From contig NC_135549.1 of assembly GCF_964340395.1 (NCBI RefSeq), positions 30,290,832-30,354,831 of the forward strand: 64,000 nucleotides of DNA. The letters run 5' to 3'. The translations under genes were made by a program, and so were the position numbers. Below are positions 12,001 to 23,062 of this stretch, one piece after another. Source of the DNA: Glandiceps talaboti. Taxonomy: Eukaryota > Hemichordata > Enteropneusta > Spengelidae. Below the pieces are notes generated by a model, which made no database searches, was not told the origin of the DNA, and saw nothing but the letters and a program-made list of their open reading frames with translations. Every line of letters begins with the position of its first letter. Position 1 is the first letter of the stretch.

Positions 12001-12470
12001 AACAAGTCATCGTAGATGACACATTCCCCGCTCTTGGGGAGGTGTTCATTCTTGTTTGGGATAGAGATGCAATCACAAATTGACAACTGACATGCTGATG
12101 AAAGTGATCTGCTTATACATGTCTACAAAATGGCTCTAGACATAAAAACATTATAACACAACGGCTGCCAAGCAGTGATGTTGTTGGATCATATTATGAC
12201 AAAAGTTGACATACATTATTATATACATCATACTACATGCATTGTCTGCATAAAGTTTTGATGGCAATTGTTCACGTTCGTGTTCAAGTGTCACATTGGA
12301 TCATATTGCAACACAAGTATCAGTCCGGTCATGTCTATAGAATGGTTCTGAACATGAAAAAATTCACAAAAACTGGCTGCCAGGTGGCCATATTGGATCG
12401 TATCTCAACAAATGTTGACATGCATGTATATGTTAACTAGTCTTGCACATCCTTGCGGACAAGTTACTTT
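12001..12470 (-). mobile_element. Family A Helentron-associated element, diverged minus-strand copy
   Basis: AACAAGTCATCGTAGATGAC at 12001, followed by ACATTCCCCGCT, is the reverse complement of the family A 3' end. About 12165-12425 holds two diverged core units; GGCTGCCAGGTGGCCATATT with GGATCGTATC is the reverse complement of the family core. The 5' tip has decayed (TTGCGGACAAG near 12450). It is the oldest-looking of the four copies in the window. Confidence 0.65.
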
Positions 12471-12532
12471 GAGAAGTGGCAGAATTGTAAGTCAATTTAT
12501 GTTACATTAAATGTGTGTTGTTTTTTTCATAG

Positions 12533-12639
12533 CCCCCCCCCCCCCCCAGGAAACTGAAGTTTTTCAGTAGCCCCCCCCCCCATTTTTTTCTGAGATTAAT
12601 GGATGCCTCTCCTGAAAACCCTACATGCCCCCCCCCCCC
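12533..12639. repeat. Three long poly-C tracts
   Basis: Runs of about 11-15 C separated by ~30-50 bases. The complementary strand has G-runs able to form quadruplexes. The style resembles the G-tract ends of the element at 36835-38210, but no wider match is seen. Confidence 0.7.
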
Positions 12640-12716
12640 AAAGTTAAAAGAGTACATTCCATAAATCTATATATATTTTATATACACTTTCACAAAGAGG
12701 TTAACTTTTAGCATAC

Positions 12717-12794
12717 CTTTTCCTCTTCCAACTTATCTATAATGGATTCGTCTACATCCCGGCGTCTCAGAAAGTCATACAACTGGTCTGCCAT
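12717..12794 (-). CDS. Orphan first exon encoding a SAM-like helix start
   Basis: ATG at 12794 opens a 26-codon frame, MADQLYDFLRRRDVDESIID followed by KLEEEK, that ends exactly at a consensus donor (GAAAAG|GTATGC, intron starting 12716). The pattern of a short acidic/hydrophobic helix followed by (I/V)xxxIIxKLEEEKID is the start of SAM-like domains that head many invertebrate repeat-associated and signalling proteins. No following exon was identified on the minus strand below it; the next minus-strand coding is the decayed gene at 8.0-8.7 kb. It may be a real first exon or a relic of a captured one. The pogo pseudogene upstream on the same strand is unrelated. Confidence 0.45.
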
Positions 12795-13061
12795 AATACT
12801 ATAAACAAAGAAGAATGCACATTACTTCACAAGTGTACACCACATATCACAGTTTTTATGAATGATTCGTCATCTGAATATGTAATTCATGCCTTCAAGG
12901 TAATCTATCACTACAAAAGTGTAAAATTTTCCACACTTTACACACCAAAAGATGGCGTTTCCATTCTGCCTCGACCTTGACATTTCTCTCCTCTTCATCT
13001 AAAGGGACCAAAAGACTGCTATCAATAACTTGTGCTGTCTGCTGGAAAAATTACACTCTTT

Positions 13062-14110
13062 CTAAATGTGGCTGTGAGTAATTTTGGAGTGGCAGTAGAC
13101 ATCCATGCTTGTTTGAAAATTCTTGCAAAGGTTCTCAAGCTTGCCAACTTCCTCACCAGGATGTTCCCTCATAAAATTTTGTACAGATTTACCCCATTCC
13201 TTCTTCAGTGTGCTGCATAGAGTAACATCACATGGCTGCATTAGAATGTAATCTACATTGTCTTTTGCAAGCCTGCACGTGTTGTAGTCTAGGTGTGAGT
13301 CATGTGAGTCCAAAAGAAAAAGTTGAGGTCTGGTTGAGGGCAAATTTGAGATGAAGAGATCTTTCAACCAAATAAAAAAACCGCTTCATCTGTCACCCAG
13401 CCTCCAGCTTCTGGTGTTGCTAAAGCCAATGGATCCCATGCAGTTGGAATTTGTTGTCATGGAAAAACATGATAAGGTGGCATCCACTGCCCAGATACTC
13501 TGATACACAGTAGGGCTGTTAGCTGCTCTTTCAAATTCGCCATCACTTGGGTAGGTCTACTTCGTGTCTCAAGATGGGTAGTTGGTCCAAGTATTACGCC
13601 GGATTTTACTTGCATATGGAAACCAGATTCGTCACAATTCCAAATTTGCCAAGGTTTATCAGATAGGAATGCCCTATAGTTTGTTTCAAGCTCTGGTCTG
13701 GTTAACATAGCTCTCTTCAGTGGTAGATTCTTGGGATGCACGAGTCGTATTGATAGGTTTCTGGAGAGATAGGCTCTGTACCAGGTATCCCCTGGCAAAT
13801 TACGAATGCCATTGTGGTGAAAAGGAGAAATTCTCCGATCTTCATCCAGAAACTCCTTCACCGTACATTGAAGTTGTTCTTTCAATACTCCAAAGCCCCG
13901 CTGTGACAATTCTATGGCCCAATTGGTTATCTTTCTTTCTTCTCTATTTCTTAATATTGGTTTTGGACCACTTCTTCTACCAATGGCAACACGTCCGCAT
14001 CCAGTAATTCTGTCGCCCAATGTAGTTTTTTTCACACCCCATTTGAAACATGCCTTGCAATAATCCTCAATCCCATCCAAAAGATGACTACTTGCAGTAC
14101 TATTACACAC
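13062..14110 (-). pseudogene. Pogo/Tigger-like transposase pseudogene
   Basis: The minus-strand frame from about 14110 to 13443 carries a DNA-binding region (GVKKTTLGDRITGCG; GRRSGPKPILRNREERKI), a CENP-B-like second half (DTWYRAYLSRN) and the first catalytic Asp in WQIWNCDESGFHMQ. It meets an in-frame TGA after HVFP at about 13458. The same frame continues with QIPTAWDPLALATPEAGGW until a frameshift in a T-run near 13375. The 13367-13062 frame then gives PQLFLLDSHDSHLDYNT (second catalytic block) and MQPCDVTLCSTLKKEWG (third). Order and spacing fit pogo/Tigger DDE_1 transposases. Two lesions make it inactive. I did not find its terminal inverted repeats; a family A element begins 170 bp upstream. 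Confidence 0.85.
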
Positions 14111-14279
14111 ACAAATATAGAAACAAATATAAACAAAAACAAGATCAACAGAATACTGTATAAAAATTCACTTTAAAACACAATAAGCAATGAAAAAACA
14201 AGTTAAGTCAAAGTATTGGGGGAATAGGACATAACAAGGCATAATTACACTATTAAAACTAGATGCATTGTATTGTTAT

Positions 14280-15426
14280 TAGTCCCCGCGGACGTCCGTG
14301 CGTCCGTCCGCAGCCGTTTCTTGGAGATGCCTGGACCGATTTTTTTCAAACTTGGTACAGGGGCAACATACTATGGCATACATATGCACGTCAATTTGTT
14401 TTTTGATACGATCCAATATGGCCACCTTGCAGCGATTTTGTTTGCGAATTTTCCCTGTCTAGAGCCATAACTCAGACATGCTTTAACAGATCTCATTCAA
14501 AGTTGGTATTAGGACAGTGTTCTATGACATACATGTGCATATTCATTGTTGTCATGATACGATCCAATATGGCCGCCTAGCAGCCATTTTGTTTGTGAAT
14601 TTTCATGTCCAAAGCCATAACTCAGACATGCTTGAACAGATCTCATTCAAAGTTGGTATTAGGACATTGTTCTATGACATACATGTGCATATCCATTTTC
14701 ATTGTGATACGATCCAATATGGCTGCCTGGTAGCCATTTTGTTTGTGAATTTTCATGTCCAAAGCCATAACTCAGACATGCTTGAACAGATCTCATTCAA
14801 AGTTGGTATTAGGACAGTGTTCTATGACATACATGTGTATATCCATTTTCGTCTTGATACGATCCAATATGGCTGCCTGCCAGCCATTTAGTTTGTGAAT
14901 TTTCCATGTCCAAAGCCATAACTCAGACATGCTTAAACAGATCTCTTTCAAAGTTGGTATTAGGACAGTGTTCTATGACATACATGTGTATATCCATTTT
15001 CGTTGTGATACGATCCAATATGGCTGCCTGGCAGCCATTTTGTTTGCGAATTTTCATGTCCAAAGCCATAACTCAGACATGCTTGAACAGATCTCATTTA
15101 AAGTTGGTATTAGGACAGTGTTCTATGACATACATGTGCATATCCATTTTCGTCGTGATACGATCCAATATGGCTGCCTGGCAGCCATTTTGTTTGTGAA
15201 TTTTCCATGTCCAAAGCCATAACTCAGACTCCATTTTCATCGTGATATGATCCCCCATACCCAACCAATCCTTTATTGTTGGAGGCATATTCCATGTCCA
15301 ACAAGCACACGCAACATATCTAAGTCTGTTTGTTTTAGGTTCACAAATGTTGTTGCGTGATCAGAGTAGTGATAATTCCTCAAAACCCAATTATAGCGGG
15401 GACTATGTCATTCTCAATGACTTGTT
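14280..15426 (+). mobile_element. Family A Helentron-associated element, copy 2
   Basis: Starts AGTCCCCGCGGACGTCCGTG (the inner hairpin is partly deleted). CATAACTCAG landmarks at 14466, 14616, 14766, 14917, 15067 and 15218 give periods of 150-151. The end has AGCGGGGACT, GTCATTCTCAATGAC and TTGTT, as in copy 1. The long open frames here arise from the repeat itself. Confidence 0.75.
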
Positions 15427-17154
15427 AAATTAAGCTCATAATTATAATACAGTTGTAGTAATAATAAAAAAAGACATCAAGATTTACAATTTGTTTTACA
15501 TGTCAAACTCTACATTATCATTTCATAGAAACATTCAGTGTTACATCTGGAGAAAAAAAGAGTACATTTTTAGTGTTATGTGACTGTAGTATAGAATATA
15601 TTGTTTGATCAGACTTGAAAATTCTTTGATATGTAAATAAATACTGCTAAAGTATCCAAGTTATGATATTTTAAACAATAGATCATCAAATTGATTGTTT
15701 TCATTAGAAGAAAAGGTCACCATTTATTTACGTTCGCATCAGATCGCTTCCGGTGAAGGTATGATACTGATGCTTATGAAATAAGTACTGCTGATGTACT
15801 GTCCGATATCTAATACACTGCTATATGCAAGGCATATATCTCATACTTTTGCTTCAAAAAACATCCAAATTTCAATGAAAACCGTGTATAATTTTACAAA
15901 AACATGGACACTAAAATATTAGAATGATTATTTTAGTTGTCGACGGAATTAAGAAAATATTTTAGTAGTTTTGTGAAATTTCCTGTGAATTTGTTGACAG
16001 CTTCGTGCGGCGTTTTGACAGACAATTTACAGCGCCCTCAACTCCCTGGGAAAAAAAAAATTGTTCATATAAACTCTTGACCATGACATTGCCGTAAATG
16101 CCAGAGAAAACTGCAACGATTACGGGATGAGTCGATATTTGTTCAAAACTGATTCTGTCCGAAAACTGCTATAGTGAGTGTACTGAACCCCTTATTTGTT
16201 CAGTTGGGCTATTTTTAAAAAAATCAAACCTAATTCAAGTCAGTTTGTGACTTTTTGTACTTGGTTTAACCTCCTAAATTGTCATTTAAACCTCAAACTG
16301 TTTTTAACCCCTTATTTGCATATTAATAACCCAATCAACTTGTCTTGAACAAACATATCTACTCATCCCAAGACACCTACACAACTTTTCTACTCGATCA
16401 ACCAAGTAGCTTTGGAGAAGAAGATTTTTGAAGCTTTTCTATTTTTAAAAAAAATTCTATTCTATGCTATTCAATTCTTTTTGAACATATTTCAAAATGA
16501 CAAGGTAAATGCTATTACAGGTACTAATAAAGTCAAACAATCTTAAACAGAATAATAAGAATAAGTCTACCTTCTCTTGTTCTATTTTCTACAGCTACCT
16601 AAAATAACCTTCAATAAAGTGGTCAAAATTTGCTTCACCTTTGTCCTCAGAGATTCCCAAAAGCCCAATGCCTGATCTGCTCTGTCAACTGCAGTAAACA
16701 TCGAAGGATCTCTAAATGTTTATTGTACAATCACTTAAATATAATGAATGCTTTGAGATAGATAAACTAGAAACAAGAATATAAATAATATGATGAATAA
16801 TTTTGCATAAATTAGCAACAAATCGTACCTACAGTATACCTTGATACATACAATATCAATCAGTATTGACCATGGATTACCTGAATCTAAAAAATTAACT
16901 TGAATAATAAGTTTGAAGGGTATGAAATAAAATGAAGAATACAAATATATATAGACATAAAAGAATTGATGATCAATAAAATACAAATAATTAATTTGCA
17001 TATATTGAGAATAAACTCAATAAATGATGAAACTAGCTTCTTTGTGAGAACAGTTCGGACCATCCTGCAAGCTCTAGGCGACGACAAGGCAGGAAACCTT
17101 GAGTTTTTCCTTACTTTTTTGGATTTTTTTTGTTTTTGTCTTTGTTTATTTTTT
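15427..17154. other. Unannotated stretch
   Basis: AT-rich sequence. The minus-strand frames at 16735-17246 are rich in Ile/Leu/Tyr/Phe, as expected of AT-rich non-coding DNA, and have no motif. Nothing supported. Confidence 0.4.
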
Positions 17155-19636
17155 AGCTCCGCTGTCAGCGAAAGCTGAAAGCGTAGCTTTAGGTATAGGT
17201 GGGTATTGAGGTATAGAGAGTAGAGTGAATCATAGGTGTCCGTCAAACTTTTATATTTTTACTATCTACTCCATAAGTGACAGTCGGAATTCTTCGATAT
17301 TTGGTGTGCATGTTCCCTGGGGGGAGGCTATTCAGATTTGTTCATGCCAAGTTGATCTGTGCCATTTTCAATTTTTTATGATTTTTTTTCATAAAATGTC
17401 ATTTTCATCAACTCCTTGAAAACCTCTTATTAGATTGCTTTGATATCTGGCGTGTTGATGCGCAGGGGGTAGCTTACTCAGATTTGTTAATTTCAAGTCA
17501 GCACATCCTCATTTTTATTTTTTATGATTTTTTTTTTGTAATTTGAAAAAAAAATGAATATGTTAATGAGCATAATGACCGACGCCATATTGGAAATCAG
17601 TCGACGAGACTTTAAGTAAACTGCCACTTTTCAAAAGACACTATTGACGTCAAACAAGCAATGTAATATGTGCTATAGTCATAATTCTATGCATTGGGCG
17701 CCCAAATGACAAGCGTTTGTTCGAAACAGGGTTGTAAACTTCAAATCCAATTCTGCACCCTTCTACATTATCAGCCAATCCGCAACATCCTCATTTGCAT
17801 ACTCTATCCTGATTCGACCAGAAGCTGAAGGTGACCTCATTCGACCGAGCGATTTTCCACAGCAAGTATCTTGAGTATCAACACAGGACGTTCTTAGTAC
17901 TCACTAAAATCACACTTCAGACCCACTATAAAAGTGTGATGTTTTCAGATAACATGTAACTTGTGGTTAATTCTATATTGTCGTGCAATTTGGAATGACA
18001 GTGAACCAGAATTCAGACAACTTGCGTAAGGAAGGGCATGCCAGGCATGCGGTTGAAGTTTAAATATGGCCGACAGTTCACATGTAAAGTTAAACGACAT
18101 GAACGTGTCTTGCCTTTCCAAAATGCAAATATTTGGCAAGTAAAAATAATTAAAATAATTACAACTTTAATTTGGCTTCAGACTTTGCATTATGTTTTGC
18201 GTATCTTTCCCCGTTTTACATGTAAATCCGTAAAGGTTCTCTCTCATCATGTCATCAGTGTCAGTGTCAGTGATCATACCGCGCGGGGTAGTCATCGGGT
18301 GCACGAGTCTGTATTACTGACTTGACTCTAAACACCGGAGGGGGAGGGACAATTGTCAGAATCGAGTCCCGAATTCCTCCGTATGCAAGCAGGACTACGT
18401 GCGGGGCTGCTTTGAGTACGAGCGAAGTGAGGCATGTTGAGGTATTTTGTTGAGAATTATAAATATTGCGAAATGTCAAGTACAAGGTTTAAATACAATG
18501 GAATGATGAAAAAAATGGCAGAGTCTGCTGACAGGCGCCGGTCACAAAAAACACTGTGAATTAAAATATCAGACGATGTACATGTATGTATTAATCGCCG
18601 ACAATCCACCCGTATGCACGAGGGACTAACCCGGAAGCAAGTCGTTGTCAGCCATACGTTACAGTGGTAACATCGTCCGAGAAATCGCTGCGTTCAGAGT
18701 GTCACTGTCATTATTCACAGAATTGTTGTTTTCGAGTGAAAACCCGTCTTGAATTGTATAACTCTAACAAATGAAGACATGTCAAGTTATATTTTGAAAG
18801 TTGTATCGCTAGTTTGAGACGATTTTCTCACGTACGATAGTACTATCGAGGCTTACTTGGAAGTAGTAGGACCTTCCAGTTCATCGGGAAGTTTAGCCAG
18901 TCCGATAATTCTTTCTGGTTTAGTTTACAACACTTTTGATCACGCAGATTTTGTTGTTGTGATGAAAAGAAATTAAAAAAGATCATTTCAACCATTTCGT
19001 TGTGTTTTCTTTGTGAAAGGTAACCGAACATGAACGAGTGTTACCACTGTAACGTATGGCTGAGAATGACTCTCTTCCGGGTACTTGAGATTGTCGCCGT
19101 ACGGAAACTAAGATGGCGACATTTCTACATTTCTTCCCTATATATATCTACCACAACTAGAACAAGTTGAATGTTGTTGACTTTGTAAATTTGTTAGAAA
19201 ATTGAAATTCAAATTGCCTCAAAATTATTTTAGATCCCTAGTTTAGTTCATTCTTCATTAAAATTTTCCAGGGTTACAGCTGTAAGACACTGGAATTACT
19301 TATACCCAACCTCAAAATCCTCTTTTTTTCTTTTTCTTGTGTGCATTTCCCAGTCATTTTTTTCTGAGATTTTGTGCAATTTTTCATAACAGTAGATTTT
19401 TGTTATAAAATGGTGACTATGGTATAAAAGTACAATACATTACCAACTTCTGTGTAAAATGTGTTTTATAGTGAGACATCATATGAAACCACTAACCACT
19501 TTATTGCATCGCTAAAACAAAACTGCATAGTGACTCGAAGAGCTGAAGACCTGAACCACTTCTACATGTCACCAAAATAAAAAATTAAATTAAAAAAAAA
19601 ACAGCGGAGCTATTCTGACCGATAGGTCGCTTGTTT
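17155..19636 (+). mobile_element. Hairpin-headed repeat family B, full-length copy
   Basis: The 5' tip AGCTCCGCTGTCAGCGAAAG onward folds as a nested hairpin: outer stem AGCTCCGCT/AGCGTAGCT (one mismatch), inner stem CAGC-GAAA-GCTG. The 3' end is ACAGCGGAGCT (inverted copy of the tip), then GACC-GATA-GGTC and CTTGTTT. The body matches the truncated copy at 8745-10429 in two blocks and carries a nested MITE at 18596-19099. The end structure parallels family A, so it is probably another Helentron-associated family; it lacks core tandem repeats. Confidence 0.65.
18596..19099. mobile_element. Foldback MITE nested in family B element
   Basis: The outer ends are long imperfect inverted repeats. Within them 18649-18672 and 19039-19062 are a perfect 24-bp inverted pair (CAGCCATACGTTACAGTGGT onward). 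It interrupts sequence that is nearly continuous in family B copy 1 (ATATCAGACGATGT, then ACAAGTTGAATGTTGTTGAC), so it inserted after that family spread. Confidence 0.75.
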
Positions 19637-19753
19637 TTGTAGTTTTATAAGGTTTTTGTGAATACTCGGTTTTAGCGTTTAACATTTTAACAAATAACCA
19701 CAAATTTCTCAAATATAATTACTGGATGAAAGTATTAGAGGTAACACTGAGAA

Positions 19754-20162
19754 TTATTCTGGATCATCTTCATCTGATTCTGTGCCATCGTCATATGCTT
19801 CAGTGTGAGTGTATTCATTGTTGTATTTTTCAGATGATTCACACTTGCAATATGTAGTACATGAAATACCACTTGACCTACAGCTGCAATTCAGATTTGC
19901 AACCACAGGCCACAACTTTCAGAAGTTGAGGTGAAGCACATTGTTCTGTCATAGTTTTTGGTTGAGGGACATATTCATTTACTTCCCAACCAAAAGCTGT
20001 TATATCTACATTTGGGGGCAGCATCTCATGAGCAGATCGCCAAATCATGGCTTGTAGATGAGCTCTTTGATGTGATTGGCAAGCAAACAATCTGTTGGTG
20101 GGAAGCTTTTGATTGCTGATGTCCTGTTTTTGCTGGAAGCAGTTGATTCTTAGTTGATTCAT
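19754..20162 (-). pseudogene. Cys-rich (CXC-like) C-terminal fragment of a repeat-associated gene
   Basis: The frame 20162-19878 reads SHQRAHLQAMIWRSAHEMLP, then ITAFGWEVNE and VVACGCKSE. After a one-base shift it continues as NCSCRSSGISCTTYCKCESS and an acidic tail to a TAA at 19756-19754. The pattern LPPxxxxxxxHxxRAHLQAxxW...P..xxFGWE...LL.V..CGC....C...CSCR...ISCTTYCKC is the C-terminus of an abundant unnamed protein family in marine invertebrates. The Cys spacing recalls tesmin/TSO1-type metal-binding repeats. The frameshift within the Cys cluster marks it as dead. A second remnant of the same kind is at 50990-51486. Confidence 0.55.
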
Positions 20163-20296
20163 TGTTGGCGTGGCATTTTCATTGAAATTTTCTCCTTAAA
20201 GTTTGGCAAAGAAATACGTTCCTGATTTTATATAATGTCCAATTCATTCAGATGATTGTGGCTCACCTATCATGTCAAAATGCAGGTCGCCTTTTA

Positions 20297-20450
20297 ATGG
20301 GCTATCTGTGACTGGTCTGCTTGAGTGGTTGAAGGCGGGTGGGCTATCTGTGACTGGTTTGAGTGGTTGGCTATCTGTGACTGGTCTGACTGAGGGAGGG
20401 TTGAAGGCGGGTGGTATAACTGTGACTGGTCTGTTTGAGGTTGGTTATTG
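20297..20450. repeat. Imperfect ~30-45-bp minisatellite
   Basis: Four copies of CTATCTGTGACTGGTCTG-type units with variable spacers. On the minus strand this gives a Gln/Ser-rich repeat (SDQSQIAH type) at the end of a 20782-20294 frame. I do not consider that frame a supported gene. Confidence 0.6.
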
Positions 20451-21061
20451 GTTGATATATAAGGTTTCAAGTGGCTGTAGGCAACATCTTCTGCTAAGAT
20501 TTGTCCTGTCTTACTGCTCTTCAACTTAATAATTTTGTTGTTTCTGATCTTATGAATGCTGGTGGTAGTAATTGAAATAAATTGGATAATAACAATGAAG
20601 GAAATATTAGTGTATTTGAGATGACAAATTTTAATGAAAGAAATAAAATGTAAAAGAGCTGTTATCATTGGTACCTTTGTTGTTGGATCACATCTATCAA
20701 GTTCAACAACATTACCATAAGCCATACCAGGACTAAATATTTCGTTAGAGATAAATAAATGAATAAACAACAAACCAACCAATAAGAAAACACTACCCCC
20801 CCCCCCTCCAAATAGTAACCAGGGGTATCTCCGATGGTGACTATTTTATGGGGTGTTGTGTTATGGTAGAAATTACCCAAACAGTGGAATAAAGTGAAGC
20901 GCATACCATGAAGTTGAAAGAAAGGAGTTTACTATAACCTTAAAAATTTATTAGCTATTTACACAATTAAATGACAAAAGAATGAAACAAAATTTACAAA
21001 CAGTACTACTAATACCTTGCTTGGTTGAGAGCTCACACTATGTTAAAAAATTAATATGATT

Positions 21062-21260
21062 TCAAAGTTTCACCGGACGAGTGTCTTGAAAGAGTGTCAA
21101 TGACACAATATAAACATTTTCAAAAGACGCTTGAAAACTCACATATTTCAGAGAGCTTTTTCATCTCCTTTCTAACTCTAAGCGCCACTGAACATTGTTT
21201 TCTTTGGATATTTGGCGCTATATAAATTTATTAGATAGATAGATAGATAGATAGATAGTT
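21062..21260 (+). mobile_element. 3' end of a CR1/L2-like LINE with (GATA)n tail
   Basis: FKRRLKTHIFQRAFSSPF can be read at about 21120-21175, the conserved end of the ORF2 C-terminus of this LINE group (compare FKRKLKTHLFSKA at 49437-50045). A 3' UTR with TTTGGCGCTATATAAATTTA follows, and then a (TAGA)n tail. It is severely 5'-truncated, as is usual for LINE insertions. Confidence 0.65.
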
Positions 21261-21800
21261 CAGTTGTACAATGGAAGAAGTCTGACAATTGTCTATGTTA
21301 GAAGGCGACGCAGTTGAACAAAGTCACACTGACGTAGCAATATGCAAATAGACTCACATGGCAAATATATACCTTATTTCATCCACTACTTTGTCGAAAC
21401 TGCAATCTTGAACTTTTACCACTTTTCCTCAGACCGTACAGGCACTTTACTCCGTTGTTCACTTTATACTTTCAGCCTTCAAACACTTCTGACGGATATC
21501 TCCCTTCTAGGTTGGCAGTCTTGTCCACTCAGATCTTCACAGTCTCTGCCGAAATCTCGAGCTGCATCTTCTTATATGGTAACTCAACACCTGGCCGAAG
21601 TATTTGCATTAGTTATTGTCTTGCATTCCAGGAACACTAATCTTCACCTGGGCGAATGAGTGCGCTCTCCAATGTGACATACTTTGCATGCAACATATCA
21701 TGTGTCTCTGCTCGACCAAGACATCTCTCGACCAAGCTCATTAAATACATTTCTAAAATACGGGTATCATAACAGGAGTGTCAGTATGTGTTTGTTTGTT

Positions 21801-22485
21801 AGTCCCCGCCGGACAAAGTCCGGGATGAGGACTTATGGATTGGGTTCTGTCCATCTGCCTGTGCATCCGTCCAGAGCCGTTTCTTGGAGATGCCTGGACC
21901 GATTTTTTTTCAAACTTGGTACAGGGGCAACATACAATGGCATATATATGCACGTCAATTTGTATTATGATATGTATGATCAAATATGGCTGCAGCCAAT
22001 TTGTTTGTGAATTTTCCATGTCCAAAGCCATAACTCAGACATGCTTGAACAGATCTCATTCAAAGTTGGTATTAGCACAGTGTTCTATAACATACATGTG
22101 CATACTCATTGTTGTCGTGATACAATCCGATATGGCTGCCTCGCAGCGATTTTGTTGGCGCAGTTTTCATGTCCAAAGCCATAACTCAGACATGCTTGAA
22201 CAGGTCCTGCACCCCCCTTACCTGACCATCCTTTATTGTTTAATGGTTTATTCCATCATGTCATCTTGAAGAGTCGGCATGTCCCATGTCCAACGAAGAG
22301 ACACAACATGAGTAGGCATGTTCCATGTCCAACGAGCACACACAACATATCTAAGTCTGTTTGATTTAGGTTCACAAGTGTTGTTGCGTGATCAGAGTAG
22401 TGATATCAAGAAAATGACAACATAAACTGCCAGTTCCTTAAAACCCAATCATAGCGGGGATAATGTCATTCTCGATGACTTGTTT
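21801..22485 (+). mobile_element. Family A Helentron-associated element, short copy 3
   Basis: The 5' tip AGTCCCCGCCGGACAAAGTC retains a 6-bp inner hairpin CCGGAC-AAA-GTCCGG. Only about two core units are present (CATAACTCAG at 22029 and 22180). The 3' end has AGCGGGGATAATGTCATTCT and TGACTTGTTT. It differs from copies 1 and 2 mainly in core-repeat number. Confidence 0.75.
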
Positions 22486-22572
22486 GTTGTTGTTTTTGTT
22501 GTTGTTTATTCATTTATTTATCTACTCATCGGATTGTAAAAACAACACAGTGACTTAGGGAAGACATGAAAA

Positions 22573-22982
22573 TCAAGTGCACCATCGACTGGTGTTGTGT
22601 ATGGTGGCAAGATTGGCGATTTTGGTATTGGTGATGTGTGGATTGGAGATGGTCTTGTAGTTGTGCATTGCAGTGGGGTTATTGATTTTGGTGACGTGTG
22701 CATTGGAGATGGTCTTGTAGTTGTATGTGGCGGTGGGGTTGATGATTTTGATGACGTTTGCATTGGAGATAGTCTTATAGTTGTACCTGGCGATGGGGTT
22801 GATGATTTGGGTGACGTGGATTGGAGATGGTCTTGCGCGCGGTGAAGAAATACTTGGGATAGTTAAAGGTATCGGTGCTGGTGCAGGCTGAGATATGTTG
22901 TTGTTGATTGTTGTAGTTTCACTTACAAAGAAAGACAATGGAACGTCTTCTTCATCTGAGCTGAGCTGAGGAGACTTGTGTG
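22573..22982 (-). CDS. Candidate host gene, exon 2: disordered region with 20-residue repeats
   Basis: The acceptor TTTATATCAACAG ends at 22983. Joining to exon 1 (24314-24143) keeps the frame open: TNAHKSPQLSSDEEDVPLSF, a Pro-rich spacer, then 20-residue repeats of the form NPTATYNYKTISNAHVTKI, ending SRWCT and TGA at 22575-22573. The whole two-exon product would be about 194 residues: a basic SH3/Tudor-like N-terminus, an acidic Ser/Asp patch and a repeat tail. The repeats come from a 60-bp minisatellite (22590-22845) that is open in more than one frame, so the true frame of the tail could have shifted (one alternative reads TTRPSPMHTSPKS). More exons downstream are possible. A tRNA-derived SINE lies in the intron. 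I do not recognise the family. Confidence 0.5.
22590..22845. repeat. 60-bp minisatellite inside exon 2
   Basis: About four units of a 60-bp sequence (TTGGAGATGGTCTTGTAGTT core). Unit length is a multiple of three, so it encodes a 20-residue protein repeat on the minus strand. Confidence 0.8.
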
Positions 22983-23062
22983 CTGTTGATATAAAGATGG
23001 ACAACAATTAAAATGATATAAAAGTAGTATTTTTATTTTAAACTATATACCAGGGAAGGTAA

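Noticed and set aside
16735-17246. Overlapping hydrophobic frames that might suggest membrane proteins
   Set aside because: AT-rich non-coding sequence yields Ile/Leu/Phe/Tyr-rich frames; there is no start context or family resemblance.
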